This document shows positions 24,240-32,990 of a stretch of DNA of 64,000 nucleotides, in pieces. The stretch spans positions 186,001-250,000 of the forward strand of contig JARGFQ010000002.1 of assembly GCA_029210565.1 (NCBI GenBank), given 5' to 3'. Source of the DNA: Bacteroidales bacterium. Lineage in GTDB: Bacteria; Bacteroidota; Bacteroidia; Bacteroidales; VadinHA17. Position numbers and translations under genes: made by a program. Position 1 is the first letter of the stretch, and the number at the start of each line of letters is the position of its first letter. The notes under the pieces are model-generated. The model was given only the letters and a program-made list of their open reading frames with translations. It was not told the DNA's origin and made no database searches.

Positions 24240-25366
24240 GTCTTCATTCTCCTGCGCCTTCCGGTTGCTGTCAGGTAAAGGACTCCGTTGATCAACGGTG
24301 CCAAGATATCAAAAAAGAGCGAATTAAACCATAATCCGGGTTCGTTGAATGTGGCAGATGCTCTTTTGAGGATGATTGAGCGCATGACCAGACGAGCCAG
24401 GGCAACTGTAACCACCGCGGGCCAGAATGCGGTCATCAGAGCCAGCGTGACGAGCAGACCGTACCAGACAACCCTGGAGAGGGGTTCCAGGAACAGTCTC
24501 GCCTTATCCTTTTGTTTGTAGTATGGAGCTGCAAGAAAGTGTCTTCTCTTCTGCTTGACCCATGAGGCGATGCTCTTCTCCGCCACAGAGAGGGTGAACG
24601 AATCGTGGGAGAGCATAAGGCTGACGTTGTCAGGGGTAGCGTTCCGGTTCACGAACAGATCATCATCACCTGACATGATGTGGTTATGCGGACCGAAGCC
24701 CCCTTTCTCAAAGAAGAAGCTTCGGCGGTAAGCCAGGTTTCGCCCTACACCCATGTAGGGCACTCCCGCCATAGCCATGCCGAAGTACTGCATGGCAGTA
24801 AACATGGTTTCATAACGTATGTAGCGGTTGAGGACCCCGGTATTTGGCATATAGGCTCCGTAACCTATTATAATGTCTGCATCACCGGCTGCCGCCGCTG
24901 CCACTTCGCGCAGCCAGAAAGGGGAGGCGGGGCGGCAGTCGGCGTCGGTGAAGACCAGCAGGTCATTCTTTGCCGCCTTGATGCCTATCAGCATAGCCAG
25001 CTTCTTGGTGTGGGTGAAGCCGGGGTCTTTCTGAATCATACTCACCTTAAGATGCGGGTACTGCTTCAGCATCTCCCCGAGAACATCAGAAGTGCTGTCT
25101 TCAGAGCAGTCGTTGACAACCACCACCTCATACAGCGGATAGTCCTGCTCCAGTACTGAAGGCAGGAACATCTTCAGATTGTCGGCCTCATTGCGGGCAC
25201 AGATAACCACGGAGAGCGGCGGCAGCTCGTGCTGCACCTCCTTCCTGCCTTTCGGGCCACGGGCGGCCGCCCGGTAATAGCGAAGCCAGTACCATCCCTG
25301 GATAAATGCCGCTGACAGTAGCAGTGCCAGAAGGATTATATGGAGCGGTTCAGTGGATAAGATCAT
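24230..25366 (-). CDS. Membrane glycosyltransferase family 2 protein
   Basis: A 378-residue inner-membrane GT-A glycosyltransferase. An N-terminal membrane helix (about residues 8-28) precedes the GT2 domain with LPPLSVVICARNEADNLKMFLPSVL and VVNDCSEDSTSDVL. The donor-binding DADCR is followed by a QxxRW-like end region around GDDDLFVNRNA and SWVKQKRRHF. Two to four C-terminal helices follow (about residues 290-370). Nucleotide-binding and catalytic residues appear intact. It is the first gene of the sigma-rsmG operon on the minus strand. The acceptor is unknown; a role in membrane-linked or cell-wall glycan synthesis is inferred. Confidence 0.9.
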   Translation of the reverse strand: MILSTEPLHIILLALLLSAAFIQGWYWLRYYRAAARGPKGRKEVQHELPPLSVVICARNEADNLKMFLPSVLEQDYPLYEVVVVNDCSEDSTSDVLGEMLKQYPHLKVSMIQKDPGFTHTKKLAMLIGIKAAKNDLLVFTDADCRPASPFWLREVAAAAAGDADIIIGYGAYMPNTGVLNRYIRYETMFTAMQYFGMAMAGVPYMGVGRNLAYRRSFFFEKGGFGPHNHIMSGDDDLFVNRNATPDNVSLMLSHDSFTLSVAEKSIASWVKQKRRHFLAAPYYKQKDKARLFLEPLSRVVWYGLLVTLALMTAFWPAVVTVALARLVMRSIILKRASATFNEPGLWFNSLFFDILAPLINGVLYLTATGRRRRMKTWK

Positions 25367-25493
25367 TCAATGGTAGCTGAGTGCGAAGCAATATTATAAA
25401 GAATTAAAAAACGGTTGCAAGAATCTTTTCAACAATCGGACTATCGTTTTCCCAATTTGATAACCGGATGTTCAAAATCAGCGGGATTAACCT

Positions 25494-25501
25494 TACTTTT
25501 G
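25494..25501 (+). promoter_or_regulatory. Promoter -7 box of tgt
   Basis: TACTTTTG matches the TAnnTTTG consensus. It lies 17 bp before ATG 25519, giving a very short leader, and it argues against the longer frame starting at 25468. I see no good -33 TTTG at the ideal spacing. Confidence 0.4.
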
Positions 25502-25518
25502 TGACCGTCACACAGCGG

Positions 25519-26649
25519 ATGATGTTCAGGATAGATCAGAAAGACAGCTCCACATCTGCCAGGGCAGGGGTTCTGCGTACGGCTCACGGCGATATACCCA
25601 CCCCGGTGTTCATGCCTGTCGGCACCGCTGCCACCGTCAAGGGTGTGCTGCACCGCGACCTGCGGACGGAGATAGATGCCCCGGTGATACTTGCCAACAC
25701 CTATCATCTCTACCTGCGTCCCGGCACCGGCATCATCAGCAGGGCAGGAGGGGTACATCCCTTCATGTCGTGGGACAGGGCGGTGCTCACCGACAGCGGG
25801 GGGTACCAGGTCTTTTCGCTGGCCGCCAACAGGAAGCTGACAGAGGAGGGGGCCATCTTCAAGTCGCACATTGACGGCTCGAAGCATCTCTTCACTCCCG
25901 AGAAGGTCATTGAGATACAGAGATTGTTGGGTTCGGACATCATGATGGCGTTTGACGAGTGCGCCCCCTGGCCCTGTGACCACGATTATGCGCTCAGGTC
26001 GATGGAGCTGACGCACCGCTGGCTCGACAGGTGTGTGGATCATCTCAGGAAGACGGAGCCTCTCTATGGTTATGAGCAGATGCTCTTTCCGATAGTTCAG
26101 GGAGCTGTATACAGCGACCTGCGTCGTGCCTCCGCGGAGAAGGCCGCGTCGGTGGAGATGGCAGGCATCGCCATCGGGGGACTATCGGTGGGTGAGCCGG
26201 CAGAGGTGATGTATGAGATGACGGAGGTGGTTAACAGCATACTGCCGGAGGAGAAACCTCGTTACCTCATGGGAGTGGGCACCCCGGCCAACATCCTCGA
26301 GAGCATAGCACGGGGAGTGGATATGTTTGACTGCGTGATGCCTTCACGCAACGGAAGGAACGGGATGCTGTTTACGCGTGACGGCATAATAAATATCAGG
26401 AACAGACGCTGGGCTGAAGACCTCTCTCCGGTAGACGCCGGATCAGACTCTGAGATCAGCCGCACATATTCAAAAGCTTACCTTCGCCACCTGGTGATCT
26501 CGGGAGAGATGCTCGGGGCACAGATAGCTACCATACATAACCTGGCATTCTACCTAAGTCTCGTCAGGGAGGCGAGGAAGAAGATACTCGAAGGAACATT
26601 CGAACCATGGAAGGAAGAGACGGTAAAAAGAATATCAGAGAGAGTCTGA
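25519..26649 (+). CDS. tgt: Queuine/preQ1 tRNA-ribosyltransferase (tRNA-guanine transglycosylase)
   Basis: An enzyme exchanging guanine-34 of GUN-anticodon tRNAs for the queuosine precursor preQ1. The protein (376-377 residues) has the N-terminal VLRTAHGDIPTPVFMPVGT, the conserved ANTYHLYLRPG, TDSGGYQVFSL and DIMMAFDECAPW blocks, and the nucleophile region ARGVDMFDCVMPSRNGRNG. Unlike E. coli and Zymomonas enzymes, the zinc motif CxCxxC is replaced by three serines (GSDSEISRTYSKAYLRHL), although the later histidine (TIHNLAFYL) is kept. From memory, other Bacteroidota enzymes also lack these cysteines, so this may be a lineage trait. ATG 25519 is chosen from a -7 box at 25494. lptF/G overlaps its end. 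Confidence 0.96.
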   Translation: MMFRIDQKDSSTSARAGVLRTAHGDIPTPVFMPVGTAATVKGVLHRDLRTEIDAPVILANTYHLYLRPGTGIISRAGGVHPFMSWDRAVLTDSGGYQVFSLAANRKLTEEGAIFKSHIDGSKHLFTPEKVIEIQRLLGSDIMMAFDECAPWPCDHDYALRSMELTHRWLDRCVDHLRKTEPLYGYEQMLFPIVQGAVYSDLRRASAEKAASVEMAGIAIGGLSVGEPAEVMYEMTEVVNSILPEEKPRYLMGVGTPANILESIARGVDMFDCVMPSRNGRNGMLFTRDGIINIRNRRWAEDLSPVDAGSDSEISRTYSKAYLRHLVISGEMLGAQIATIHNLAFYLSLVREARKKILEGTFEPWKEETVKRISERV

Positions 26650-27746
26650 GGAAGCTTGCCCCGACTATACTGGACCGCTATATCATCAGGCAGTTCCTGG
26701 GCACGTTCCTCTTTTCCCTGGTACTCATACTGAGCATAGCAGTCATCTTCGACTTCTCAGAGAAGATTGACGACTTCATCCAGAAGCAGGCTCCGCTGAA
26801 GGCTATCATCTTTGATTACTATCTCAACTTCATACCCTATTTTGCCACACTCTTTGCTCCGATGTTTGTTTTTATATCGGTGATCTTTTTTACCTCGAGG
26901 ATGGCTGTCAATACAGAGATCATCGCCATGCTCAACAGCGGGATGAGCTTCCCGAGGCTGCTTGTCCCCTACTTTGTCTCCGCCGCCTTTATTGCGTTGG
27001 CTGCTTTCCTGATGCTGAACTATGTGCTTCCCCATTCAAACATTGCCAGGCTTGATTTTGAGGAGAAGTACTACCGGAGATCCGATTTCAGGCAGATCAA
27101 CGTATCATCGGTGCACCGCCAGGTTTATCCCAACGTTTACATATACATGGAGTCATACAACAAGATATCGCAGAGCGGCCGCAATTTCAGCATGGAGAAA
27201 TTTGACGAGCACGGGAGGCTGGAGTCAAAGTTGACGGCAAACATGATCAGGTGGGATACGACTACCAACAAGTGGGGAGCATGGTGGTACTATATCAGGG
27301 AGAATGACAGCCTGGGCGAGAGGATCACCTCCGGGCGGCGCATCGACACCGTGCTTAATGTGGGGCCTGACGATTTCACACGTGCGCCCGAGTTCGTCTA
27401 TACCATGACCCACAGCGAGCTGATCAACTACATTGATGTGTTGCGGTCGCAGGGCTCCGATGAGATAAAGCTCTATCTCAATGAGAAGCACCGACGCAAC
27501 GCCTCGCCCTTCGCCTTCTTTGTCCTGACCCTCATTGGCGTCTCGCTCTCCTCGCGCAAGATAAAGGGAGGCATCGGCATGCAGATAGGGCTGGGGCTGG
27601 CACTGACATTCTCATATATTTTATTCATGCAGTTTGCGTCACAGTTTTCGCTTAAGGGCGACCTCAACCCGGCGCTGGCAATGTGGATACCAAACATAAT
27701 ATACTCATTCATTGCCGTGGGGACCTACCTCTACGCCCCGAAGTGA
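26607..27746 (+). CDS. LptF/LptG-family permease (YjgP/YjgQ)
   Basis: A 379-residue inner-membrane protein of the lipopolysaccharide-export permease family, which with LptB2 extracts LPS from the inner membrane. It has three N-terminal membrane helices (about residues 25-48, 66-90 and 110-135), a periplasmic beta-jellyroll region (about residues 150-285, with YIYMESYNKISQSGRNFSMEKFDEHGRL), and three C-terminal helices from about residue 300 with RRNASPFAFFVLTLIGVSLSSRK. Bacteroidota often encode one such gene beside tgt, as here. The start lies within the end of tgt (43-bp overlap), so translation is probably coupled. Whether it is the F or the G partner cannot be decided. Confidence 0.93.
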   Translation: MEGRDGKKNIRESLRKLAPTILDRYIIRQFLGTFLFSLVLILSIAVIFDFSEKIDDFIQKQAPLKAIIFDYYLNFIPYFATLFAPMFVFISVIFFTSRMAVNTEIIAMLNSGMSFPRLLVPYFVSAAFIALAAFLMLNYVLPHSNIARLDFEEKYYRRSDFRQINVSSVHRQVYPNVYIYMESYNKISQSGRNFSMEKFDEHGRLESKLTANMIRWDTTTNKWGAWWYYIRENDSLGERITSGRRIDTVLNVGPDDFTRAPEFVYTMTHSELINYIDVLRSQGSDEIKLYLNEKHRRNASPFAFFVLTLIGVSLSSRKIKGGIGMQIGLGLALTFSYILFMQFASQFSLKGDLNPALAMWIPNIIYSFIAVGTYLYAPK

Positions 27747-27834
27747 CCCCCGGGGCAGGATGAGGGGAATTTGCTTATATTGCCGTGCTTTTTTTCAACG
27801 GTAAACAGGGGTAATAATCTAAACATAAACAGCT

Positions 27835-29379
27835 ATGGCACTGGAAAAGAAGATACGTGAGCTTAAGGAGAAACGGGAGAAGATGCTTCTCGGCGGCGGC
27901 GAGGAGGCGATCGGAAAACAGAAGGCGATGGGCAAGAATACGGCCCGTGAGCGCATCCTCGCCATTCTTGACGACGGCTCGTTCAGTGAGTATGACATGT
28001 TTGTCGAGCATGATGCGCGCGACTTTGGAATGGACAAGAAACATCTTCCCAGCGACGGGGTGGTGATAGGTACCGGTACTGTCAGCGGCAACCCGGTGGC
28101 CATCTTCGCGCAGGATTTTACCGTCGCGGGCGGGTCGCTGGGGCTGATGCACTCGCGCAAGATCACCAAGATCATGGACCATGCCCTGAAGATGAGGATA
28201 CCCCTTATCGGTATCAACGACTCCGGAGGAGCGCGCATACAGGAGGGGGTCAATTCCCTGGCCGGTTACGGTGAGATCTTCTTCCGGAACACCATCTCCA
28301 GCGGGGTGATACCGCAGATATCAGTGATACTTGGTCCCTGTGCCGGGGGAGCGGTATACTCTCCTGCGCTGACCGACTTCGTCTTTGTGGTGGACAATAT
28401 CTCCAAGATGTTCATCACCGGCCCCGAGGTGATAAAGACCGTGCTCGGTGAGGAGATCTCCATGGAGGCGCTGGGAGGTGCCCGTGTACACTGTGAGACC
28501 TCCGGCAACGCTCATTTCTTTTCGGAATCGGAGGATGAATGCTTCAGCCAGATAAAGAAGCTGATCTCATTCCTGCCGCGGAACAATGAAGTCAGGGCGG
28601 AGGTTGTAGAAACGGTGCCGCCCGACAGCAGCTATGATATTGACAGGATCGTCCCGGGTGATCCCACCCTGCCTTATGATGTCAGGGAGGTGATCAGGGC
28701 TGTTGTTGACGGTTCGGATTTCTTTGAGATACAGGAGATGTATGCCCGCAACATGGTGATAGGCTTCGGGCGCCTGGGGGGCAGGACGGTGGGGTTTGTT
28801 GCCAACCAGCCGCTGGAGATGGCGGGCGTGCTTGACGTCGACTCCTCTGACAAGGCGGCAAGGTTCATCCGTTACTGTGATGCCTTCAGCATACCTATCA
28901 TCACCTTCGTTGACCTGCCGGGGTATCTTCCGGGCATAGACCAGGAGCATGCGGGAGTGATACGCCACGGTGCCAAGGTGCTCTATTCCTACAGTGAAGC
29001 CACGGTGCCCAAGCTGACGGTAATACTGCGCAAGGCTTACGGCGGAGGTTACATAGCCATGGGTTCGCGTCACCTGCGTGCCGATTTTGTCTTTGCCTGG
29101 CCTACGGCCGAGATAGCCGTCATGGGTCCGGAGGGAGCTGCTAACATCATCTTCCGCAAGGAGATAACCTCTGCCTCCGATCCTGATGAGGTACGCCGCC
29201 AGAAGGTAGAGGAGTACAAGGAGAAATTTGCCAATCCATATGTGGCAGCATCGCGCGGTTATGTTGACTCGGTCATTGAGCCGTCGGAGACACGCAGGCT
29301 GCTGCTGCACGGACTTGAGGTATCATCCGGCAAGCATGTCCAGATGCCGTTCAAAAAGCATGGCATACCACCCTTCTGA
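27835..29379 (+). CDS. Acyl-CoA carboxylase beta subunit (carboxyltransferase; propionyl-CoA carboxylase / methylmalonyl-CoA decarboxylase type)
   Basis: A 514-residue carboxyltransferase that moves carboxyl between biotin and an acyl-CoA. Two crotonase-like halves are seen: an N-terminal half with ERILAILDDGSFSEYDMF, PSDGVVIGTGTVSGNPVAIFAQDFTVAGGSLG and INDSGGARIQEGVNSLAGYGEIFFRN, and a C-terminal half with FGRLGGRTVGFVANQP, VDLPGYLPG and LRKAYGGGYIAMGS. The length and sequence type fit PccB or MmdA, which use propionyl- or methylmalonyl-CoA. A biotin carrier follows after 7 bp. No membrane decarboxylase subunit or biotin carboxylase is nearby, so the direction of the reaction is unresolved. 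meaB at 43.9 kb fits the methylmalonyl-CoA context. Confidence 0.93.
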   Translation: MALEKKIRELKEKREKMLLGGGEEAIGKQKAMGKNTARERILAILDDGSFSEYDMFVEHDARDFGMDKKHLPSDGVVIGTGTVSGNPVAIFAQDFTVAGGSLGLMHSRKITKIMDHALKMRIPLIGINDSGGARIQEGVNSLAGYGEIFFRNTISSGVIPQISVILGPCAGGAVYSPALTDFVFVVDNISKMFITGPEVIKTVLGEEISMEALGGARVHCETSGNAHFFSESEDECFSQIKKLISFLPRNNEVRAEVVETVPPDSSYDIDRIVPGDPTLPYDVREVIRAVVDGSDFFEIQEMYARNMVIGFGRLGGRTVGFVANQPLEMAGVLDVDSSDKAARFIRYCDAFSIPIITFVDLPGYLPGIDQEHAGVIRHGAKVLYSYSEATVPKLTVILRKAYGGGYIAMGSRHLRADFVFAWPTAEIAVMGPEGAANIIFRKEITSASDPDEVRRQKVEEYKEKFANPYVAASRGYVDSVIEPSETRRLLLHGLEVSSGKHVQMPFKKHGIPPF

Positions 29380-29386
29380 TTATCTC

Positions 29387-29722
29387 ATGACAAGCGACGA
29401 TATGGAAAAGAGAGCGAACGACAGGCTTAACATAGACCACACCTGGTATATCACCAGGATCAGCCAGCGTCATGCTGCACGCAAGCCCTACGCCCCTGCC
29501 GATCCGGGTCTGATCAGCAGCTTCATCCCGGGAACGGTGGTAGAGGTTATGGTCAGTGTGGGTGACACGGTGAATGAGGGTGACGATATATTGATCCTCG
29601 ATGCCATGAAGATGAAGAACAGGCTTAAGAGCCATATAGCCGGAAAAGTGACTGCCGTCAATGTAAAACCGGGAGACAGGGTGTCGAAGGGAGCAGTGCT
29701 GGCAGTGATAGAGTGTTGCTGA
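29387..29722 (+). CDS. Biotin carboxyl carrier protein (biotinyl-domain)
   Basis: A 111-residue carrier. An N-terminal segment of about 35 residues (ITRISQRHAARKPY) is followed by a biotinyl/lipoyl-like domain with PGTVVEVMVSVGDTVNEGDDILILDAMKMKN. The biotinylation motif is AMKM, with target Lys75, and the repeat half ends SKGAVLAVIE. The start at 29387 follows the carboxyltransferase stop by 7 bp, and the longer reading frame from 29228 overlaps it and is rejected. The pair probably forms one complex with a biotin carboxylase encoded elsewhere. Convergent ispE starts 6 bp after its stop. Confidence 0.95.
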   Translation: MTSDDMEKRANDRLNIDHTWYITRISQRHAARKPYAPADPGLISSFIPGTVVEVMVSVGDTVNEGDDILILDAMKMKNRLKSHIAGKVTAVNVKPGDRVSKGAVLAVIECC

Positions 29723-29728
29723 GGCGGC

Positions 29729-30553
29729 TTATAGCATCTCTCCGGCCGTTTTGAGGAGGTATTGTGAGACCTCGCGCGGCAGTTCCGGCGGCTTGCTGAA
29801 GATACCGTATACTGATGATCCGCTACCTGACATGGATGCATAGATGGCGCCGGCCTTATAGAGCGCATCTTTCAGCCGGCCGATTTTCGGGTAACGCTTA
29901 ATAATTCCCGGTTCAAAATCATTGGAGAGCCTTTCTCTCCATTCAGTCAGCGGGAGGCTCAGAAGCTGTTTGAGCGACTCTCCTCCCGGGTCGGGATGAC
30001 AGTCGGCATAGGCCTCGGCAGTGCTGATATTAAGGTCAGGGTAGAGCAGTGCGATGTGCCAGCCGCTCAGATCGAGCGGAATCTCCGACAGTATGTTACC
30101 CACTCCTTCGGCAAATGACGGGGTGTTGTCGATAAAGAAGGGAGCGTCACTGCCAAGCCTGCCGGCGAAGGAGCGCAGCTCTTCGAAGTTGAGCCCGAAA
30201 CTGAAATACCTGTTCAGCGCTTTAAGCATGCCTGCAGCATCGGATGACCCGCCGCCCAGGCCGGCACCCACAGGTATGTTCTTGTGCAGATGAATACGCA
30301 GAAAGGGGAAATCGAACGAACGGCGCATCAGTTCAACAGCCTTCATGACAAGATTGTCTTCCGGATCGCCCTCCTCCATCACCCCGGTGACCGTCAGGGT
30401 GTCACTCCTCCTGCTGTCCTTCCTTACAACAAACTCCAGAGCGTCAGCCAGTGCAACGGGGTAAAAGAAGGTCTCTATATTATGATAACCGTCGGGCCGC
30501 TTTTCAACGATCCTTAACCCTATGTTTATCTTGGCTCCGGGAAATACAACCAT
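29729..30553 (-). CDS. ispE: 4-(cytidine 5'-diphospho)-2-C-methyl-D-erythritol kinase
   Basis: A 274-residue GHMP kinase of the MEP pathway for isoprenoid precursors. The start MVVFPGAKINIGLRIVEKRPDGYHN contains the substrate motif, and PVGAGLGGGSSDAAGMLKALN is the ATP-binding Gly-rich loop. LGSDAPFFI and ASMSGSGSSVYGIF are the further GHMP motifs. All of these are present, so the enzyme should be active. It feeds IPP/DMAPP, which is used by prenyl chains such as menaquinone (mqnE nearby) and carotenoids (crtI-crtB). It points toward the biotin carrier gene and diverges from dnaB. Confidence 0.97.
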   Translation of the reverse strand: MVVFPGAKINIGLRIVEKRPDGYHNIETFFYPVALADALEFVVRKDSRRSDTLTVTGVMEEGDPEDNLVMKAVELMRRSFDFPFLRIHLHKNIPVGAGLGGGSSDAAGMLKALNRYFSFGLNFEELRSFAGRLGSDAPFFIDNTPSFAEGVGNILSEIPLDLSGWHIALLYPDLNISTAEAYADCHPDPGGESLKQLLSLPLTEWRERLSNDFEPGIIKRYPKIGRLKDALYKAGAIYASMSGSGSSVYGIFSKPPELPREVSQYLLKTAGEML

Positions 30554-30675
30554 AACCGCCCCTCTCTTATGAGATCAAAAATATACCAACCTTTTCAAAT
30601 ATCCTCATCTTTCACCATATTATCCGTTTTCAACATCTTTTTAACAACTGCTGTTTGAAACAAAAAAGAGAAGAG

Positions 30676-30708
30676 TTGGAATCCTGACTGTTGTTATTGT
30701 TAAATTTG
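30676..30708 (+). promoter_or_regulatory. Probable dnaB promoter
   Basis: TAAATTTG (30701-30708) matches the -7 consensus TAnnTTTG. TTGG (30676-30679), one base off the -33 TTTG, lies 21 bp upstream. The dnaB ATG is about 60 bp downstream, after an AT-rich leader. Confidence 0.5.
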
Positions 30709-30767
30709 ACCACGGCGGGAGTATCCGGATTTGATTTCTAACTAACTGATTAACAATTTAATATTTA

Positions 30768-32294
30768 ATGTCACAGGTAACTTCAAGAGGAAGGCAGGAT
30801 AAAAGGTCTTCGGTGGTTGTCATACCTGAGGGTGGCCGGGTGCCGCCTCAGTCGCCCGAGATGGAAGAGGCTGTTCTTGGTGCAGCGATGCTGGAGATAG
30901 AGGCAGCCAGGATGGTTGTTGACATGCTCAGGCCCGAGGTCTTCTATTCTGCAGCGCATCAGAAGATCTTTGCCGCCATTTTAGAGCTCAACAAGCGTGA
31001 CCAGCCGATAGACCTGCTGACCGTCACCCAGGAGTTGAAGAGGGTCAATGATCTTGACGAGGCCGGCGGTGCAGTCTATCTCACAGAGCTGACATCGAGG
31101 ATCGTCTCTGCCGCCAACATAGAGTATCATGCCCGGATTGTGCTGCAGAAGTATATTCAGCGTGAGCTGATACGGGCAGCCACTCTCATTCAGAATATGG
31201 TTTATGAGGACACGCTTGATGTCACCGAGCTGCTTGACAAGAGTGAGGATGAGCTGTTCCGTATTGCCGAGGGCAATATCAAGCATGAGGTTGCCCCCAT
31301 CCATGAGGTCATCAAGCAGGCACTGTCGGAGATAGAGGAGCTGGGCAAGAAGGAGGATGCACTTGTGGGCGTACCTTCGGGCTTTACGAAGCTTGACAGG
31401 CTCACCTCCGGATGGCAGAAGTCCGAGCTGGTGATCATTGCCGCCAGGCCCTCGATGGGCAAGACTGCCTTTGCCCTAACCATGGCACGCAACATGGCCA
31501 TCAATCACGGCAGGAAGGTGGCGATCTTCTCGCTGGAGATGGCAGCCATACAGCTGGTTAACAGGCTAATAGTCTCCGAGACTGAGATCCCCGGCGAGAA
31601 GATCCGCAACGGCAAGCTCTCAGCAGAAGAGTGGTCGTTGCTTGAGTCACGCATCAAAGCACTCACCGAGGCCCCGATATATATTGATGACACTCCGGCC
31701 ATCTCGGTCTTTGAGCTGAGGGCCAAATGCCGCAGGCTCAAGGCCCAGGGTAAGCTTGACCTGGTGGTTGTCGACTACCTTCAGCTGATGACCGGTCCGC
31801 CCGATGCGGGCAGCCGCGAGCAGGAGGTGAGCTCCATCTCCCGTTCGCTGAAGAGCATCGCCAAGGAGCTGGCGGTGCCTGTGCTGGCTCTCTCGCAGCT
31901 CAACAGGTCGGTGGAGACACGCGGGGGCAACAAGAAGCCCATGCTCTCCGACCTTCGTGAGTCTGGTGCCATAGAGCAGGACGCCGACATGGTTGTCTTT
32001 ATCCACAGGCCTGAGAAGATGGGGGTGTCGCAGTTCGAGGACGGACAGTCGACAAAGGGTCATGCTGATATTATCCTTGCCAAGAACCGTAACGGCCCTA
32101 CTGATGAGATACTCCTTTACTTCAAGGAGGATCGTGCCACCTTTGTTGAGCCTGACGACTTCGGCAGTGAGGCCGGGTACCCCGACGCGGCGCCGGGAGG
32201 GGTATACACCCTGGGATCAAAGATGAATGATGATCTCTCGTCAGACTACAGCGACTTCTCCCCAGACGACAACGGCCGCAAGCCGCTATTCTGA
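30768..32294 (+). CDS. dnaB: Replicative DNA helicase DnaB
   Basis: A 508-residue hexameric helicase that unwinds DNA at the replication fork. It has the N-terminal DnaB domain (about residues 20-125, PPQSPEMEEAVLGAAMLE) and a RecA-like C-terminal domain. Walker A is SMGKTAF with Lys232, preceded by the linker-like GFTKLDRLTSGWQKSELVIIAARP. Walker B lies in LVVVDYLQLM, and ALSQLNRSVETRGGNKKPMLSDLRESGAIEQDADMV is the conserved arginine-finger and sensor region. No intein is present. The tail from about residue 465 is variable and acidic. It converges on rsmI, with the last 9 bp overlapping. Confidence 0.98.
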   Translation: MSQVTSRGRQDKRSSVVVIPEGGRVPPQSPEMEEAVLGAAMLEIEAARMVVDMLRPEVFYSAAHQKIFAAILELNKRDQPIDLLTVTQELKRVNDLDEAGGAVYLTELTSRIVSAANIEYHARIVLQKYIQRELIRAATLIQNMVYEDTLDVTELLDKSEDELFRIAEGNIKHEVAPIHEVIKQALSEIEELGKKEDALVGVPSGFTKLDRLTSGWQKSELVIIAARPSMGKTAFALTMARNMAINHGRKVAIFSLEMAAIQLVNRLIVSETEIPGEKIRNGKLSAEEWSLLESRIKALTEAPIYIDDTPAISVFELRAKCRRLKAQGKLDLVVVDYLQLMTGPPDAGSREQEVSSISRSLKSIAKELAVPVLALSQLNRSVETRGGNKKPMLSDLRESGAIEQDADMVVFIHRPEKMGVSQFEDGQSTKGHADIILAKNRNGPTDEILLYFKEDRATFVEPDDFGSEAGYPDAAPGGVYTLGSKMNDDLSSDYSDFSPDDNGRKPLF

Positions 32295-32990
32295 TCCCGT
32301 GACATGACCTGCGGTTTTGTCGCGGGAGCCTGCCACTGTTATCACTATCTCGCCCCGCGGGGCTGTCTCGCGGAAATGTGCTGCCAGTGATGAGAGGCTG
32401 CCCCGCACCGTCTCCTCGAACTTCTTTGTCAGTTCTCTTGATACAGAGGCGCGGCGTTCAGCGCCGAGCGCTGCTGCCAGCTCCTCCAGGGTCTTTACCA
32501 GCCTGAAGGGCGATTCATAAAATATCATTGTTCGCTCCTCGCCGGCCAGGGCTGAGATCCTCTTCTGCCTGCCCTTCTTCTGCGGCAGGAATCCCTCGAA
32601 GCAGAAGCGGTCTGACGGCAACCCGGAGTTTACCAGTGCCGGGACGAATGCTGTGGGGCCGGGGAGCGACTCAACGGGGATCTCCCGCTCGATGCACAAG
32701 CGTACCAGCAGGAATCCCGGATCGGAGATGCCCGGGGTACCGGCATCGGTGATGAGAGCCGTGACCGTGCCTCTTTCCATCAGGTCACAGAGCGACTCAA
32801 TGGTCTTGTGTTCATTGAACTTGTGGTGCGAACGGAGAGGAACCCTTATGCCATAGTGGTCAAGCAGTATGCGGCTCTTCCTGGTGTCTTCGGCAAGGAT
32901 CAGGTCAGCCGATTTGAGCACCTCCAGGGCACGCACGGTAATATCACCCAGGTTGCCTATAGGAGTAGGTACCAGGATCAGCTTAGACAT
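32286..32990 (-). CDS. rsmI: 16S rRNA (cytidine-1402 2'-O)-methyltransferase
   Basis: A 234-residue tetrapyrrole-methylase-fold enzyme that methylates the ribose of C1402 in 16S rRNA. Family marks are LILVPTPIGNLGDITVRALEVLKSADLILAEDTRKS, ALITDAGTPGISDPGFLLVRL, PGPTAFVPALVNSGLPSDRFCFEGFLP and EERTMIFYESPFRLVKTLEE. The start codon overlaps the upstream hypothetical gene stop by several bases, indicating an operon. The 3' end overlaps dnaB by 9 bp. Slightly shorter at the C-terminus than E. coli RsmI, which is normal for Bacteroidota. Confidence 0.96.
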   Translation of the reverse strand: MSKLILVPTPIGNLGDITVRALEVLKSADLILAEDTRKSRILLDHYGIRVPLRSHHKFNEHKTIESLCDLMERGTVTALITDAGTPGISDPGFLLVRLCIEREIPVESLPGPTAFVPALVNSGLPSDRFCFEGFLPQKKGRQKRISALAGEERTMIFYESPFRLVKTLEELAAALGAERRASVSRELTKKFEETVRGSLSSLAAHFRETAPRGEIVITVAGSRDKTAGHVTGSE

